Shown in pieces: positions 54,013 to 62,428 of a stretch of 64,000 bases of DNA (the first letter of the stretch is position 1; each line of letters opens with the position of its first letter). Position numbers and translations under genes: made by a program. This DNA comes from Clostridium sp. AM22-11AC (GTDB lineage: Bacteria; Bacillota; Clostridia; Lachnospirales; Lachnospiraceae). Below the pieces are notes generated by a model that made no database searches, was not told the DNA's origin, and saw only the letters and a list, made by a program, of their open reading frames with translations. The DNA lies in assembly GCF_003473545.1 (NCBI RefSeq), contig NZ_QUCM01000001.1:434001-498000 (forward strand), read 5' to 3'.

Positions 54013-55059
54013 TTACTTTTTCTGATGTTTCTTCCGGTTGTCAATAACTTTCATCCCCAGCCGTTTGCTGATGGCCAGCCGCAGAGCCGGACATACCCTT
54101 GTCATCTGGTTAAAGCACCACCAAAGCTGCATATACCAGAACTTACCCTTTTGCATAGGCATGTCCTTCCATGGGGTCATAGCCAGATATTTCCGATACC
54201 ATTTTCCATAATAATTGTGGTTGCCACCGATCCAGGGCCGCTCATCTCCCAGAAAATGAATGATCGTTGGTCTTCTCTTAGCTGCAGCAAACTCTTTTTT
54301 ACCTACCGCCCGGTAAGCATCACAAAGCTGCACCAGTGTATTATAACGGAAATACCGGTAATTGGTAAAGAAATTATACCTTGGGGAAAGAGGTAAAATG
54401 CGCCCATTTAATGCTCCGTTAATGGTATCCTGATCACAGGCAAAAAGGCTTCCTGCATGATCCCCGTAAAAATCCAGCAGTTTCTTCAGCACATTTTCCC
54501 TGCGCCAGCCAGCCAAGTCCATTAAGATCACACCGGAGTTAAAATAGGCATCATCTTTATCCATATCAATGGACTCTTTCATTTCTTTATAGACCGTGGG
54601 CTCCATGATCATGCCTGCCAGACAGTCTCCCAGCGGTGTTTCATACATTTTTTCAATGGAACTGCAGACAATGGTATCACAGTCCAGGTACAATGCCTTA
54701 GTCACAGTCTCCGGCAGTACTTCTGGCGCAAAAAGCCGCCCCATGGCACTGATATCAAAGCCTCTTGTATCTATTTTATAAGGAAATCTTTCTTTCAGAT
54801 CTCCCAGTTCCACCGCATAAAGCTGACGTCCAAAACCGGCTGCCAGCGTTTTAAGCCGGTTTTGAAACGCTTCACACATCTGGGCAGAAAGCACATATAT
54901 ATCCAGATTTTTTATATGGCGGTTATTGTCCAGCAAAGAGCACAAAGATGCCGCCAGATGTCCAGCATAGCCGTCATTGGAAGCATAGATAATGTGGACC
55001 GCCTGTTCTTTCGTTTTTATAGTCTTTACAGCCTCTTTCATTGTCTTTTCCATTCTCAT
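54013..55059 (-). CDS. GT8 glycosyltransferase
   Basis: A 348-residue retaining glycosyltransferase of family 8. AVHIIYASNDGYAGHLAASL at the start, ALYLDCDTIVCSSIEKMY with the DXD metal motif, YFNSGVILMDLAGWR, CDQDTINGALNGRIL and IIHFLGDERPWIG are standard GT8 blocks. It likely uses UDP-glucose or UDP-galactose. The first Met (55059) has no good ribosome site; the seventh residue, also Met, is an alternative start. It is first of the glycan run, divergent from the L,D-transpeptidase gene. Confidence 0.9.
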   Translation of the reverse strand: MRMEKTMKEAVKTIKTKEQAVHIIYASNDGYAGHLAASLCSLLDNNRHIKNLDIYVLSAQMCEAFQNRLKTLAAGFGRQLYAVELGDLKERFPYKIDTRGFDISAMGRLFAPEVLPETVTKALYLDCDTIVCSSIEKMYETPLGDCLAGMIMEPTVYKEMKESIDMDKDDAYFNSGVILMDLAGWRRENVLKKLLDFYGDHAGSLFACDQDTINGALNGRILPLSPRYNFFTNYRYFRYNTLVQLCDAYRAVGKKEFAAAKRRPTIIHFLGDERPWIGGNHNYYGKWYRKYLAMTPWKDMPMQKGKFWYMQLWWCFNQMTRVCPALRLAISKRLGMKVIDNRKKHQKK

Positions 55060-55286
55060 GTTTTATTCATGATGATGTCGCCTGCCGACGACAGATCCTT
55101 CTGTTCCATAATACATTTAATTTCTTACATTCCATGGTCATTTTATTTACGATTTTACAATACGGGTCCTAAAATGTAAATCCTATATGGCATTTTTCCC
55201 CCAATTATGATAAATTAAAGGCAGTATGGTTATTGTTCTCATTTTATGCAGACAATAACATGTAACTAACCGTAGGAGGTTCTATT

Positions 55287-56789
55287 ATGCGTAAAACTTT
55301 TAAACATCTGGCAATGGCTGCTCTTGCCTCTGCACTGATCGCAGGACAGGCTACCACTGCTTTTGCATTCAAAAATGACACCAACAATGGTCCTGGTTCA
55401 GGAAAATCCACTGAAGTATCTTTACAGGCACCTGGGGATAACAGTGACAGTTCCCAGTCATCTGGAAACAATACTTCCCCAACTACCATTGTAGAAGAGT
55501 CTTCCCAGTCAACAGACACTTCCCAGTCTGAGACCTCTCAGACCACGGAAACTACTACAGAAACAACCACAGATACTACTACTGCAGCAGAAACCGTTAC
55601 AGAAGACACTTCTGCCCAGGTTCCGACCAACCAAGCTTTCTTACAGGTACAGCTTCTTCGTGCCTCTGACCAGGTATGGAGTGATCCGGTCCGTGATGAC
55701 TCTGTTCTTTCTGTGGGTGATGCAGGATTTTTAAGTATGTGCATCTATGCAAACAATCTTCCAGGTGATGTCCTTTACCGTACCTACAGCAGTTCCCGTG
55801 GCTGGACCAACTGGGCCATGAACGGCGGACATACAGACTGGTCAGCTGACTGCCCTGTAGAAGCCGTACAGATCCGTTTAAATGGTATTTTCGGCGACCG
55901 TTTTGATGTTTATTACCGCTCCAATCTTTCTGACGGAACAGAATGTGACTGGTCTAAAAACGGCGGCACCAACGGCGCTATGGCCTGCGGCCGCATTATC
56001 ACCGGCATGCGCTTCTCCATGTGGGGCAAAGGAGTTGACGGCGCTGCTTACAAGATGGACAATCCATTAGTATCCGCTGCTCCTGACGGCATCCAGTTTG
56101 TAAACGGCACTCCTGTATTCAGCAATGGTACTGGCGACAACTTTACCGGATGGGTATGGAATGACAGAGACCGTTATTATGTAGTTGACAATGCCATTGT
56201 AACCGGATGGCAGTACATAGATGGCTACAAGTACTATTTTGAAGGTGACGGCAAGCTGGTAACTGACCTGGAGCCTTACTTAAATTATCAGGGTCAGTTT
56301 AAGATCAAGATCAACAAGCAGATGAACTGCCTGACCATTTATATTCCAGATGGTGATAATGGCTATATCATCCCGTACAAGTCCTTCCTGTGCTCCACCG
56401 GTGATGATACTCCTTTAGGTGAGCACAAGACTCCTGAGAAATATCGCTGGAGACTGATGAACACCGATGAGTACTGCCAGTACCTGACCCGTCTGGATGC
56501 AGGTATCCCGATCCTTCTTCACTCTGTTATTTATGAGAGACCAGATCCGTATACCTTAAAAGCATTTACTTACAACTATTTAGGCGCTACCAAGTCTCAC
56601 GGATGTATCCGTCTGACTACCGCAGATTCCCGCTGGATCTACGAACACTGCGCACTTGGAACTTCCATCACTGTATACGAATCCCCGATCCCAGGTCCAT
56701 TTGACCGTCCGGTCATCAAGACCATGATCCCGGATACACAGACCTATGATCCTACTGATGCAAATGTACCGGAGAATGGATTACAGTAA
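55287..56789 (+). CDS. Secreted L,D-transpeptidase with wall-binding repeats
   Basis: A 500-residue secreted protein. Signal peptide at residues 1-27 (MRKTFKHLAMAALASALIAG, cleavage after AFA), then a Ser/Thr/Glu-rich linker (about 40-112). Residues 115-250 contain clostridial hydrophobic W-repeat-like units (RGWTNWAMNGGHTDWSAD, CDWSKNGGTNGAMACG). A choline-binding-like repeat follows (VTGWQYIDGYKYYFEGDGKL). The YkuD catalytic domain covers about 330-475, with SHGCIRLTTADSRWIYEH holding the active Cys. It should form 3-3 cross-links or attach proteins to peptidoglycan outside the cell. TAGGAGG precedes the ATG. Confidence 0.93.
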   Translation: MRKTFKHLAMAALASALIAGQATTAFAFKNDTNNGPGSGKSTEVSLQAPGDNSDSSQSSGNNTSPTTIVEESSQSTDTSQSETSQTTETTTETTTDTTTAAETVTEDTSAQVPTNQAFLQVQLLRASDQVWSDPVRDDSVLSVGDAGFLSMCIYANNLPGDVLYRTYSSSRGWTNWAMNGGHTDWSADCPVEAVQIRLNGIFGDRFDVYYRSNLSDGTECDWSKNGGTNGAMACGRIITGMRFSMWGKGVDGAAYKMDNPLVSAAPDGIQFVNGTPVFSNGTGDNFTGWVWNDRDRYYVVDNAIVTGWQYIDGYKYYFEGDGKLVTDLEPYLNYQGQFKIKINKQMNCLTIYIPDGDNGYIIPYKSFLCSTGDDTPLGEHKTPEKYRWRLMNTDEYCQYLTRLDAGIPILLHSVIYERPDPYTLKAFTYNYLGATKSHGCIRLTTADSRWIYEHCALGTSITVYESPIPGPFDRPVIKTMIPDTQTYDPTDANVPENGLQ

Positions 56790-56830
56790 TATCTGTTAGC
56801 AGTTGATAATAACAGATCTTGTATGTATAT

Positions 56831-56887
56831 AAAAATACCTCCTGAGGCAGATGAACATTATGTTATCTGTACCGGGAGGTATTTTTT
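56831..56887. terminator. Bidirectional terminator between ldt and the PUA-like gene
   Basis: AAAAATACCTCC (56831-56842) pairs with GGAGGTATTTTT (56875-56886); an inner CAGAT/ATCTG stem adds stability. T-runs on both strands serve both converging genes. Confidence 0.9.
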
Positions 56888-56905
56888 ATTATTTTATTAT
56901 CCTGA

Positions 56906-57526
56906 TCATTTCGTAAAATATAATGAAGCAAAATAAGAACTCAAACGCTGTGCCTCATCTTTCGATATATCTTTTGGGATTTTAAATGACACTTCAAAAT
57001 CTGCACGTAACGGATAAGTAACTTCTATATAGTCCGTAGTTACAGCCAGCTTTTCTCCCTTACAAAGAGCTTCGATCTCATCTATATGATGTGATAAATT
57101 TGCTGTCGTTCTGTGAACCTTAAGTGATGAACGCAGTTCCATAGACAGATCTTTTCTGGAGGTATTGGTGATCCATTTTGCCGTTCTCTGGTGGGGATAT
57201 CCTTCTTCATTGCTGTCTACTGCTGCATCTAAATAATAATCACTGGTTACTTCTCCCAAATAAATATCCTCGCCATTTGGCATAAGCAGCAGATCGCCTA
57301 CTTCCATTTGATTTACGAAAATATCAATAGTTGCGTATGCATTTCCAAGAGCTAAACCCGTAAGACTGTATGGCGGCAGAGAGAGCAGATGCTTCAAGTC
57401 TTCCCTTGACTTACCTTTTAAATTTCCAATACAGGGCCAGCCAACAGCAATGATCCCCTTCTCTTTAAACTCAGTTACTCTTGGAATACCATGTGGTACA
57501 GGACGGATAAGCCATGCGTTTCTCAT
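56906..57526 (-). CDS. PUA/restriction-like N-terminal domain protein of unknown function
   Basis: A 206-residue protein. NAWLIRPVPHGIPRVTEFKE then GIIAVGWPCIGNLKGKSRED resemble the N-terminal module of Mrr/COG4127-like restriction proteins (W-x-x-RP ... GxIAVGW), possibly a PUA-like base-binding fold. DLLLMPNGEDIYLGEVTSDY fits the next strands. No PD-(D/E)XK nuclease core is visible, so it is either a stand-alone reader or a shortened form. AAGGAGG precedes the ATG. It lies in an AT-rich accessory segment with hipBA, and its promoter contains a HipB-operator-like word. No firm function. Confidence 0.7.
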   Translation of the reverse strand: MRNAWLIRPVPHGIPRVTEFKEKGIIAVGWPCIGNLKGKSREDLKHLLSLPPYSLTGLALGNAYATIDIFVNQMEVGDLLLMPNGEDIYLGEVTSDYYLDAAVDSNEEGYPHQRTAKWITNTSRKDLSMELRSSLKVHRTTANLSHHIDEIEALCKGEKLAVTTDYIEVTYPLRADFEVSFKIPKDISKDEAQRLSSYFASLYFTK

Positions 57527-57582
57527 AAGATACCTCCTTAGACTTTTTCGATAAATCTTGTTGTTATCTACTTCATATCTTT

Positions 57583-57611
57583 ATAATACTTATATTTTAT
57601 CCAAAAGTCAA
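57583..57611 (-). promoter_or_regulatory. Promoter of the PUA-like gene with HipB-operator word
   Basis: Minus-strand TTGACT (57606-57611), 17 bases, TATTAT (57583-57588). The 15-base word at 57592-57606 (ATATTTTATCCAAAA on the plus strand) is identical to 59479-59493 in the hipBA operator and lies inside the spacer. Confidence 0.65.
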
Positions 57612-57642
57612 GTAGATATCTTCTAGAAATCATTTTTTTAGA

Positions 57643-58026
57643 TTACACCGTAATTTCAATCTGATTGCCCTCGATCGCAACAATGCAGCTTTCGTAATAG
57701 CCATCTCCCGTGGTCCGCGGTCCACTGACTACTTCATATCCGTCAGCTTTTAACTGAGCAGTCAAGGCATCTACCTTTTCCTTACTTCCCACACTGAAAG
57801 CAATATGCGCATATCCGGTGCGTACCAGATCTTTCGGCAGATCCGTCATTTCCGGTTTATTCATGATCTCAAGTCTTGCGCCATCATCAAATGAAAGAAA
57901 ATAAGAGCGAAAATTGGTTCTCGGATTGTGATACCCATCATTTGACTGTGCACCCAGATATTTCATAAAGAATTTCCTGGCTCCTTCCAGGTCATTTACA
58001 TAAAGTGCGATGTGTTCGATCTTCAT
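57643..58026 (-). CDS. VOC-superfamily (glyoxalase-like) protein
   Basis: A 127-residue vicinal oxygen chelate protein. [20 protein letters not shown] starts the first beta-alpha-beta unit (His metal ligand), [12 protein letters not shown] gives a Glu ligand, [18 protein letters not shown] the second-unit His, and [15 protein letters not shown] the final Glu. It may be a lactoylglutathione-lyase-like or antibiotic-resistance-like enzyme; substrate unknown. The ATG at 58026 follows GGAGG; a start four codons earlier would overlap that site. Confidence 0.85.
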   Translation of the reverse strand: MKIEHIALYVNDLEGARKFFMKYLGAQSNDGYHNPRTNFRSYFLSFDDGARLEIMNKPEMTDLPKDLVRTGYAHIAFSVGSKEKVDALTAQLKADGYEVVSGPRTTGDGYYESCIVAIEGNQIEITV

Positions 58027-58054
58027 AACTGCCTCCATGACTTCTTACAATATT

Positions 58055-59188
58055 TTACTGACATCTTTCCAAATATTCCCTCAACATCTGTTTCACATAT
58101 GTCTGTATTTCATCTATGATCTTTTCACAGCTTCCCTTTTTCATGCCTGCCGCAATTCCAACTACCAGAAGTTCTTTTCTTCCCGGATCTCTTCCATTTC
58201 CATCAACCGTAGTTGTATGTTCTCCATAATAGGTATTGCTGTAGGTAAGATCATACGCAGGACTTAAATGCCATTTATCTTCCTTGTCATCATATAAATA
58301 TGTGAAATTCTTTGAATGATCGTCCCGGTTATGGGCAAATACATTAAAACACATCCTACGAAACATATTTTCCATATCTTCTGCGTTATCTCTTGTCAGT
58401 ATTTTTGTCAGCTTCATCAAACTATGATAATCCAGACTTGGCTGTTCAAAATCTAACTCTAAAAGTGCCGCCGCTGTCAGCATATGGAGCCTTTTTCCAT
58501 CTGGTCTTCGGTCAAATCTTTTTGTTCCAAAATATCCTTTGCACTTGTCAGAAGGAAATAATCTTGTTTCACTCATAACAATACCACATTGTCTGGCACA
58601 GCAGGAATAATCATACTCCATTTTTCCTGTATCTTTCCCATCTACGTGGGCAGGAAATTTTATGATCCATTCTTCCCCATTGATCGTAGTCATGATCTTT
58701 GGTCTTGTTCCGCCACTGGTGCCACCCAGACGGTACAGTTCATCCAACTTATCTGAATATTCTGTATTCAATATTTTCTGACATTCTTCTGCCAGTTCAT
58801 CTAAATCCAAATTCCCTGTCTGCTCAGAAAAACTCTTTTCAGGATAATAAGTCAGCGCTCCCATTCCTGACTTTCCAACGATTGCCAATCGATCTAAAAC
58901 TGTCAGTTCGTCTGGAGCCTGCTTATGTGCCCGGATCAACCGGTCTAACAACAATCTTCCCCAATTATCCGGAAGACTGTCTGCAAACACTCCAAAAAGA
59001 CCTGAAAAATAATCTTTTGTTGGTAAAAATACCTGTTTTTTCAGTGGAAGTGAAAAAGGACTGATAGAAAAACCATTTTCCAGCCATTTTTCATCATACT
59101 GAAAAGCCGCTTTATGATCCGCTGTCAGCGCCAGAATTCCCACACGCTTTTCCTCATAGTATACCTGGAGCACATTATCTTCTTTCAT
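58055..59188 (-). CDS. hipA: HipA-type serine kinase toxin
   Basis: A 377-residue HipA kinase. VYYEEKRVGILALTADHKAA and YFSGLFGVFADSLPDNWGRL form the N-terminal module; LGGTSGGTRPKIMTT is the ATP P-loop-like strip with the autophosphorylated Ser area, IIKFPAHVD the ATP Lys, FNVFAHNRDDHSKNFTYLYD the catalytic loop and LSPAYDLTYSN the metal Asp. HipA enzymes phosphorylate an aminoacyl-tRNA synthetase (GltX in E. coli) and stop growth. It overlaps hipB by 14 bases. Target here unknown. Confidence 0.93.
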   Translation of the reverse strand: MKEDNVLQVYYEEKRVGILALTADHKAAFQYDEKWLENGFSISPFSLPLKKQVFLPTKDYFSGLFGVFADSLPDNWGRLLLDRLIRAHKQAPDELTVLDRLAIVGKSGMGALTYYPEKSFSEQTGNLDLDELAEECQKILNTEYSDKLDELYRLGGTSGGTRPKIMTTINGEEWIIKFPAHVDGKDTGKMEYDYSCCARQCGIVMSETRLFPSDKCKGYFGTKRFDRRPDGKRLHMLTAAALLELDFEQPSLDYHSLMKLTKILTRDNAEDMENMFRRMCFNVFAHNRDDHSKNFTYLYDDKEDKWHLSPAYDLTYSNTYYGEHTTTVDGNGRDPGRKELLVVGIAAGMKKGSCEKIIDEIQTYVKQMLREYLERCQ

Positions 59189-59453
59189 TTATAACCTCCT
59201 GGATATCTCTGTACGGTACCTGCGTAAAAATATTTCTCAGTTCATCTGCTATATCCAAAGCCATAGCAATCTTCGTCAAAGATATCAATGAGATCTGTCC
59301 TGTCGCTTCAAATCTCTTGATCGAACCATAGCTTACACCGCTTAAAGATGCTAATTTCTCCTGGGAGATCAAGCGGCGTTTCCTGATATTACGCACTCTC
59401 TGCGCAAGTTTCTGATCCAGTTCTTCTGCTGTTTCCCATATAAGCTGTTCCAT
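59175..59453 (-). CDS. hipB: HipB-type antitoxin and repressor
   Basis: A 92-residue HTH protein. ELDQKLAQRVRNIRKRRLIS, QEKLASLSGVSYGSIKRFE and ISLISLTKIAMALDIADEL form an XRE-type DNA-binding domain. It should bind HipA and repress the operon. The ATG at 59453 has GGGG upstream; a GTG two codons earlier is possible. Operator-like palindromes lie just upstream. Confidence 0.9.
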   Translation of the reverse strand: MEQLIWETAEELDQKLAQRVRNIRKRRLISQEKLASLSGVSYGSIKRFEATGQISLISLTKIAMALDIADELRNIFTQVPYRDIQEVINERR

Positions 59454-59475
59454 AGACACCCCATTTATCTTTCTG

Positions 59476-59499
59476 CTAATATTTTATCCAAAATATTAG
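59476..59499. promoter_or_regulatory. hipBA operator 1 (perfect palindrome)
   Basis: CTAATATTTT-ATCC-AAAATATTAG, ten-base arms, about 25 bases upstream of hipB. The half TAATATTTTATC recurs in operator 2 forty bases away, about four helical turns. Confidence 0.8.
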
Positions 59500-59514
59500 T
59501 TTTATATTAAAAAC

Positions 59515-59530
59515 AGATAATATTTTATCT
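59515..59530. promoter_or_regulatory. hipBA operator 2
   Basis: AGATAA-TATT-TTATCT palindrome containing the TAATATTTTATC word (59518-59529) shared with operator 1. Confidence 0.7.
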
Positions 59531-59596
59531 ATTTCATTTTATCACTTATTTTTGTTGCATACAATATATTTTTCACCTAATTACTGATAAGCAACA

Positions 59597-59633
59597 AAAA
59601 AGACAACTGCGTTGCTAAAAACGTCAGTTGTCC
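59597..59633 (-). terminator. Intrinsic terminator after the sugar-acid genes
   Basis: GACAACTG/CAGTTGTC stem with a further CG pair (59603-59633), followed on the minus strand by six T (59597-59602), 35 bases past the aldo/keto reductase stop. Confidence 0.88.
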
Positions 59634-59667
59634 TTTTATGATCTTGTTCAAATATTAATGCGAAATT

Positions 59668-60522
59668 TTACTGTATATCCAGATACTCTTTCCTGGTTGG
59701 CGGCGGATATGCCTGGTCGATAGCGTTATAATCTTCTTCTGTCAGCTGGATCTGATCTGCCTGTGCATTAAGAAGTGTATGCTCCGCACGGCCGCTTCTT
59801 GGAATGGCAATGGTATGTCCGTCCCGGATATTCCAGGCAAGCATGACCTGCTCTACGGTGGCATTATACTTTTTAGCGATCTCTTTTAAAACCGGGTTGT
59901 TTAAGATGCCCCTTCTTAAAGTCCCAGCCTGTGCCAGAGGACAATAGGACATCAAGGCCACATCATGCTCTCTCATCCACGGCAGAAGGCTGTATTCAAT
60001 GCCTCTGGAACCGGTATGATAAAGAACCTGGTTTACCAGGCAGTTTCTGCCTTCCGGGATCTGCCACAGTTCTTCCATATCATCAATATCAAAGTTGGAA
60101 ACGCCCCATTCTTTGATCTTTCCTGCTTTTTTCACACGATCCAGCTCTGCTACGGTTTCTTCCAGAGGATAGTTTCCTCTCCAGTGATACAGATAAAGAT
60201 CCAGGTATTCCACGCCCATCCGCTTCATGGAATTATCTAGCGCCTGTTCCAGTCGGTGTTTCCCCGCATTGTTTGGCAGAACTTTAGATACCAGAAAAAG
60301 ATCATCCCGTTTTTTATCAGAAATGACCTCTTTTATAAGACTTTCCGCTTTTCCATTTCCATACATTTCTGCAGTATCGATCAGCGTCATACCAGCAGAA
60401 ATGCCAGTGCGCAGACTTTCCATTTCCCGCGCTCTTGCTGCTTTATTTTCCCCAAGGAACCAGGTTCCAAGCCCTAAGGCCGGAACCTGCACTCCGTTTC
60501 TTAATGTAACTGTATGTTTCAT
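59668..60522 (-). CDS. Aldo/keto reductase
   Basis: A 284-residue NADPH-dependent AKR barrel enzyme. GLGTWFLGENKAAR, GMTLIDTAEMYGNGKAESL (catalytic Asp and Tyr), FLVSKVLPNNAGKHR (Lys), LDLYLYHWRGNYPLEE (His), KEWGVSNFDIDDME and AIPRSGRAEHTLLNA (NADP site) are clear. It starts 1 base after the aldolase gene and should reduce an aldehyde made in this sugar-acid pathway, or serve a wider detoxifying role. Confidence 0.92.
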   Translation of the reverse strand: MKHTVTLRNGVQVPALGLGTWFLGENKAARAREMESLRTGISAGMTLIDTAEMYGNGKAESLIKEVISDKKRDDLFLVSKVLPNNAGKHRLEQALDNSMKRMGVEYLDLYLYHWRGNYPLEETVAELDRVKKAGKIKEWGVSNFDIDDMEELWQIPEGRNCLVNQVLYHTGSRGIEYSLLPWMREHDVALMSYCPLAQAGTLRRGILNNPVLKEIAKKYNATVEQVMLAWNIRDGHTIAIPRSGRAEHTLLNAQADQIQLTEEDYNAIDQAYPPPTRKEYLDIQ

Positions 60523-60523
60523 A

Positions 60524-61423
60524 TTAGATCAGACCTGCTTTTTCCATTTCTTTTTTCATCTTATCATAAGACGCACCTTCTGGTGTTGGAAGATTTGGTA
60601 AATATGGTTTTCCAGCTGCCTGTCCACGCATGATAGCCATATCCTTTGCAGCTACCGGGAAGCTTGCACCATCCATTGCCAGACGAACTGGATTTAACTT
60701 ATACTGGGCTGCCAGGGAACCTTTCAGATCTCCGGCCACGTATTTATTGTAAATATCTACGATCAGCTCCGGCATAAAGTTTCCGGCTGTACACACACCA
60801 CCTACAGCTCCAATACATAAGCTGGCATATAACAGTGTGTCCTTTCCGCCAAATACCTTAAAACCTACATCTGCATTTCTGCGGATAAATTCCTCTGTCT
60901 GGGTAATGTCACCGGAGGTATCTTTCATACCTACGATATTTTTCACCTCATGGGCCAGTTTTTCTACCAGATCTGCACTTAAGGTATAACCAACTCTTCC
61001 AGGATTATTATACAACAGAACCGGAATTTCCGGAACTGCCTCTGCAATTGTTTTAAAATGCAGGAACAATTCGTTAAAATTGGGTTTTAAGAACATAGGT
61101 TGTAAAATGGAGATGCCTGCTGCACCGTTTGCTACTGCCATTTTTGCAAGGCGGACGCATTTTTTCGTATTGATCGCGCCGATTCCAAAGTAAACAGGAA
61201 CTCTTCCCGCTGCCTGGTCTACCATGATCTTAAATCCACGTTCCATTTCCTCTTCTTCGATCTGGTAGAACTCACCGTTGGAGCCAAAAGCAAGGATACC
61301 GTGAAGGCCGCCATTAATCACATAGTCTACCTGTGCCCGCATAGCTGCTTCATTGATTTTTTCCTCTTCGTCAATAACTGTAATAATAGGAACGATAACG
61401 CCCTTGATAAAATCTGTATTCAT
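60524..61423 (-). CDS. DHDPS/NAL-family aldolase or dehydratase
   Basis: A 299-residue class I aldolase of the dihydrodipicolinate synthase family. GVIVPIITVIDEEEKINEAA, LAFGSNGEFYQI (GxxGE/T motif), VLLYNNPGRVGYTL (catalytic Tyr), GMKDTSGDITQTEEF (Schiff-base Lys) and VFGGKDTLLYASL are present. Lysine synthesis is unlikely in this context; with the dehydratase and reductase next door it probably acts on a 2-keto-3-deoxy sugar acid such as 5-keto-4-deoxyglucarate. Aldolase or dehydratase action cannot be told apart here. Confidence 0.9.
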   Translation of the reverse strand: MNTDFIKGVIVPIITVIDEEEKINEAAMRAQVDYVINGGLHGILAFGSNGEFYQIEEEEMERGFKIMVDQAAGRVPVYFGIGAINTKKCVRLAKMAVANGAAGISILQPMFLKPNFNELFLHFKTIAEAVPEIPVLLYNNPGRVGYTLSADLVEKLAHEVKNIVGMKDTSGDITQTEEFIRRNADVGFKVFGGKDTLLYASLCIGAVGGVCTAGNFMPELIVDIYNKYVAGDLKGSLAAQYKLNPVRLAMDGASFPVAAKDMAIMRGQAAGKPYLPNLPTPEGASYDKMKKEMEKAGLI

Positions 61424-61451
61424 AACATTTCCCTCTTAGATCAATAAAGAA

Positions 61452-62345
61452 TTATTTTTCTTTTACAATAGAAACACCGGTCATTCTCTCATAGTAACGG
61501 ATAATGTCATCATGGTCGCAGCTGCCTTCGTCATGGTTCTTTAATTCCTGCATTACTTCCATCATATGTGCGGTCATTGGTACTGGCATATTGATGGCAT
61601 GGGAAGCGTTTAATGCATTATTTAAGTCCTTGATATGCAGGTCAATTCTGAATCCAGGTTTATAATTTCCCGCTAACATCATAGGAACTTTGGCATCCAT
61701 AACCGTAGAACCTGCTAATCCGCCGCGGATCGCCTGATATACTAACTCTGGATCTGTTCCCATCTTTTTCGCAAAGGTCATTGCCTCTGCGCAGATTCCG
61801 ATATTCGCTGCAACTACCATCTGGTTGGCCAGTTTTGCCACGTTTCCGGAGCCGATCTCACCTACATATACAACAGAGCCTCCCATTGCTTTTAACAGAT
61901 CGGTGTATTTGTCAAATATTTCTTTCTTGCCGCCGCACATGATAGATAAGGTTCCGTCGATCGCCTTTGGCTCTCCGCCGGAAACAGGGCAGTCTAACAT
62001 TTCCATGCCGGTTCTTTCTTTCAGTTCTGCTGCGATCTTCTTAGATTCTACTGGATCAATGGAAGACATGTCGATAACTACCGTATCCTCATCTGCGCCT
62101 TCAGCGGCACCATCTTTTCCTAACAGGGCTTCTCTTACATTTGGTGAGTTTGGCACCATGGTAATGATCACATCTACGCCTTTTACTACTTCCGCGTTGG
62201 TTGCACCTGCTGTTGCGCCTGCGGCTACCAGTTCTTCTACTGCTTCCTTTTTAAAGTCATTGACACAAACCTGATGACCTGCCTTTAAAAGATTCTTTGC
62301 CATTGGCTTTCCCATGATTCCTAATCCAATAAATCCTACTTTCAT
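61452..62345 (-). CDS. garR: Tartronate semialdehyde reductase-like (beta-hydroxyacid dehydrogenase)
   Basis: A 297-residue NAD(P)-dependent beta-hydroxyacid dehydrogenase. VGFIGLGIMGKPMAKNLLKA is the Rossmann loop with the family G-x-M-G motif; DCPVSGGEPKAIDGTLSIM the substrate site; GSGNVAKLANQMVVAANI holds the catalytic Lys. GarR-type enzymes reduce tartronate semialdehyde to glycerate, fitting an aldolase that yields pyruvate and tartronate semialdehyde. 3-hydroxyisobutyrate dehydrogenase is the alternative. AGGAGG precedes the ATG. Confidence 0.9.
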   Translation of the reverse strand: MKVGFIGLGIMGKPMAKNLLKAGHQVCVNDFKKEAVEELVAAGATAGATNAEVVKGVDVIITMVPNSPNVREALLGKDGAAEGADEDTVVIDMSSIDPVESKKIAAELKERTGMEMLDCPVSGGEPKAIDGTLSIMCGGKKEIFDKYTDLLKAMGGSVVYVGEIGSGNVAKLANQMVVAANIGICAEAMTFAKKMGTDPELVYQAIRGGLAGSTVMDAKVPMMLAGNYKPGFRIDLHIKDLNNALNASHAINMPVPMTAHMMEVMQELKNHDEGSCDHDDIIRYYERMTGVSIVKEK

Positions 62346-62428
62346 TTTTGTTTCCTCCTGTTATTGAAATTTGAATTTTAATGTACTTGATCCTCTGCCC
62401 TTGTCTCCGCTTATGCAGGGGGAGATTT

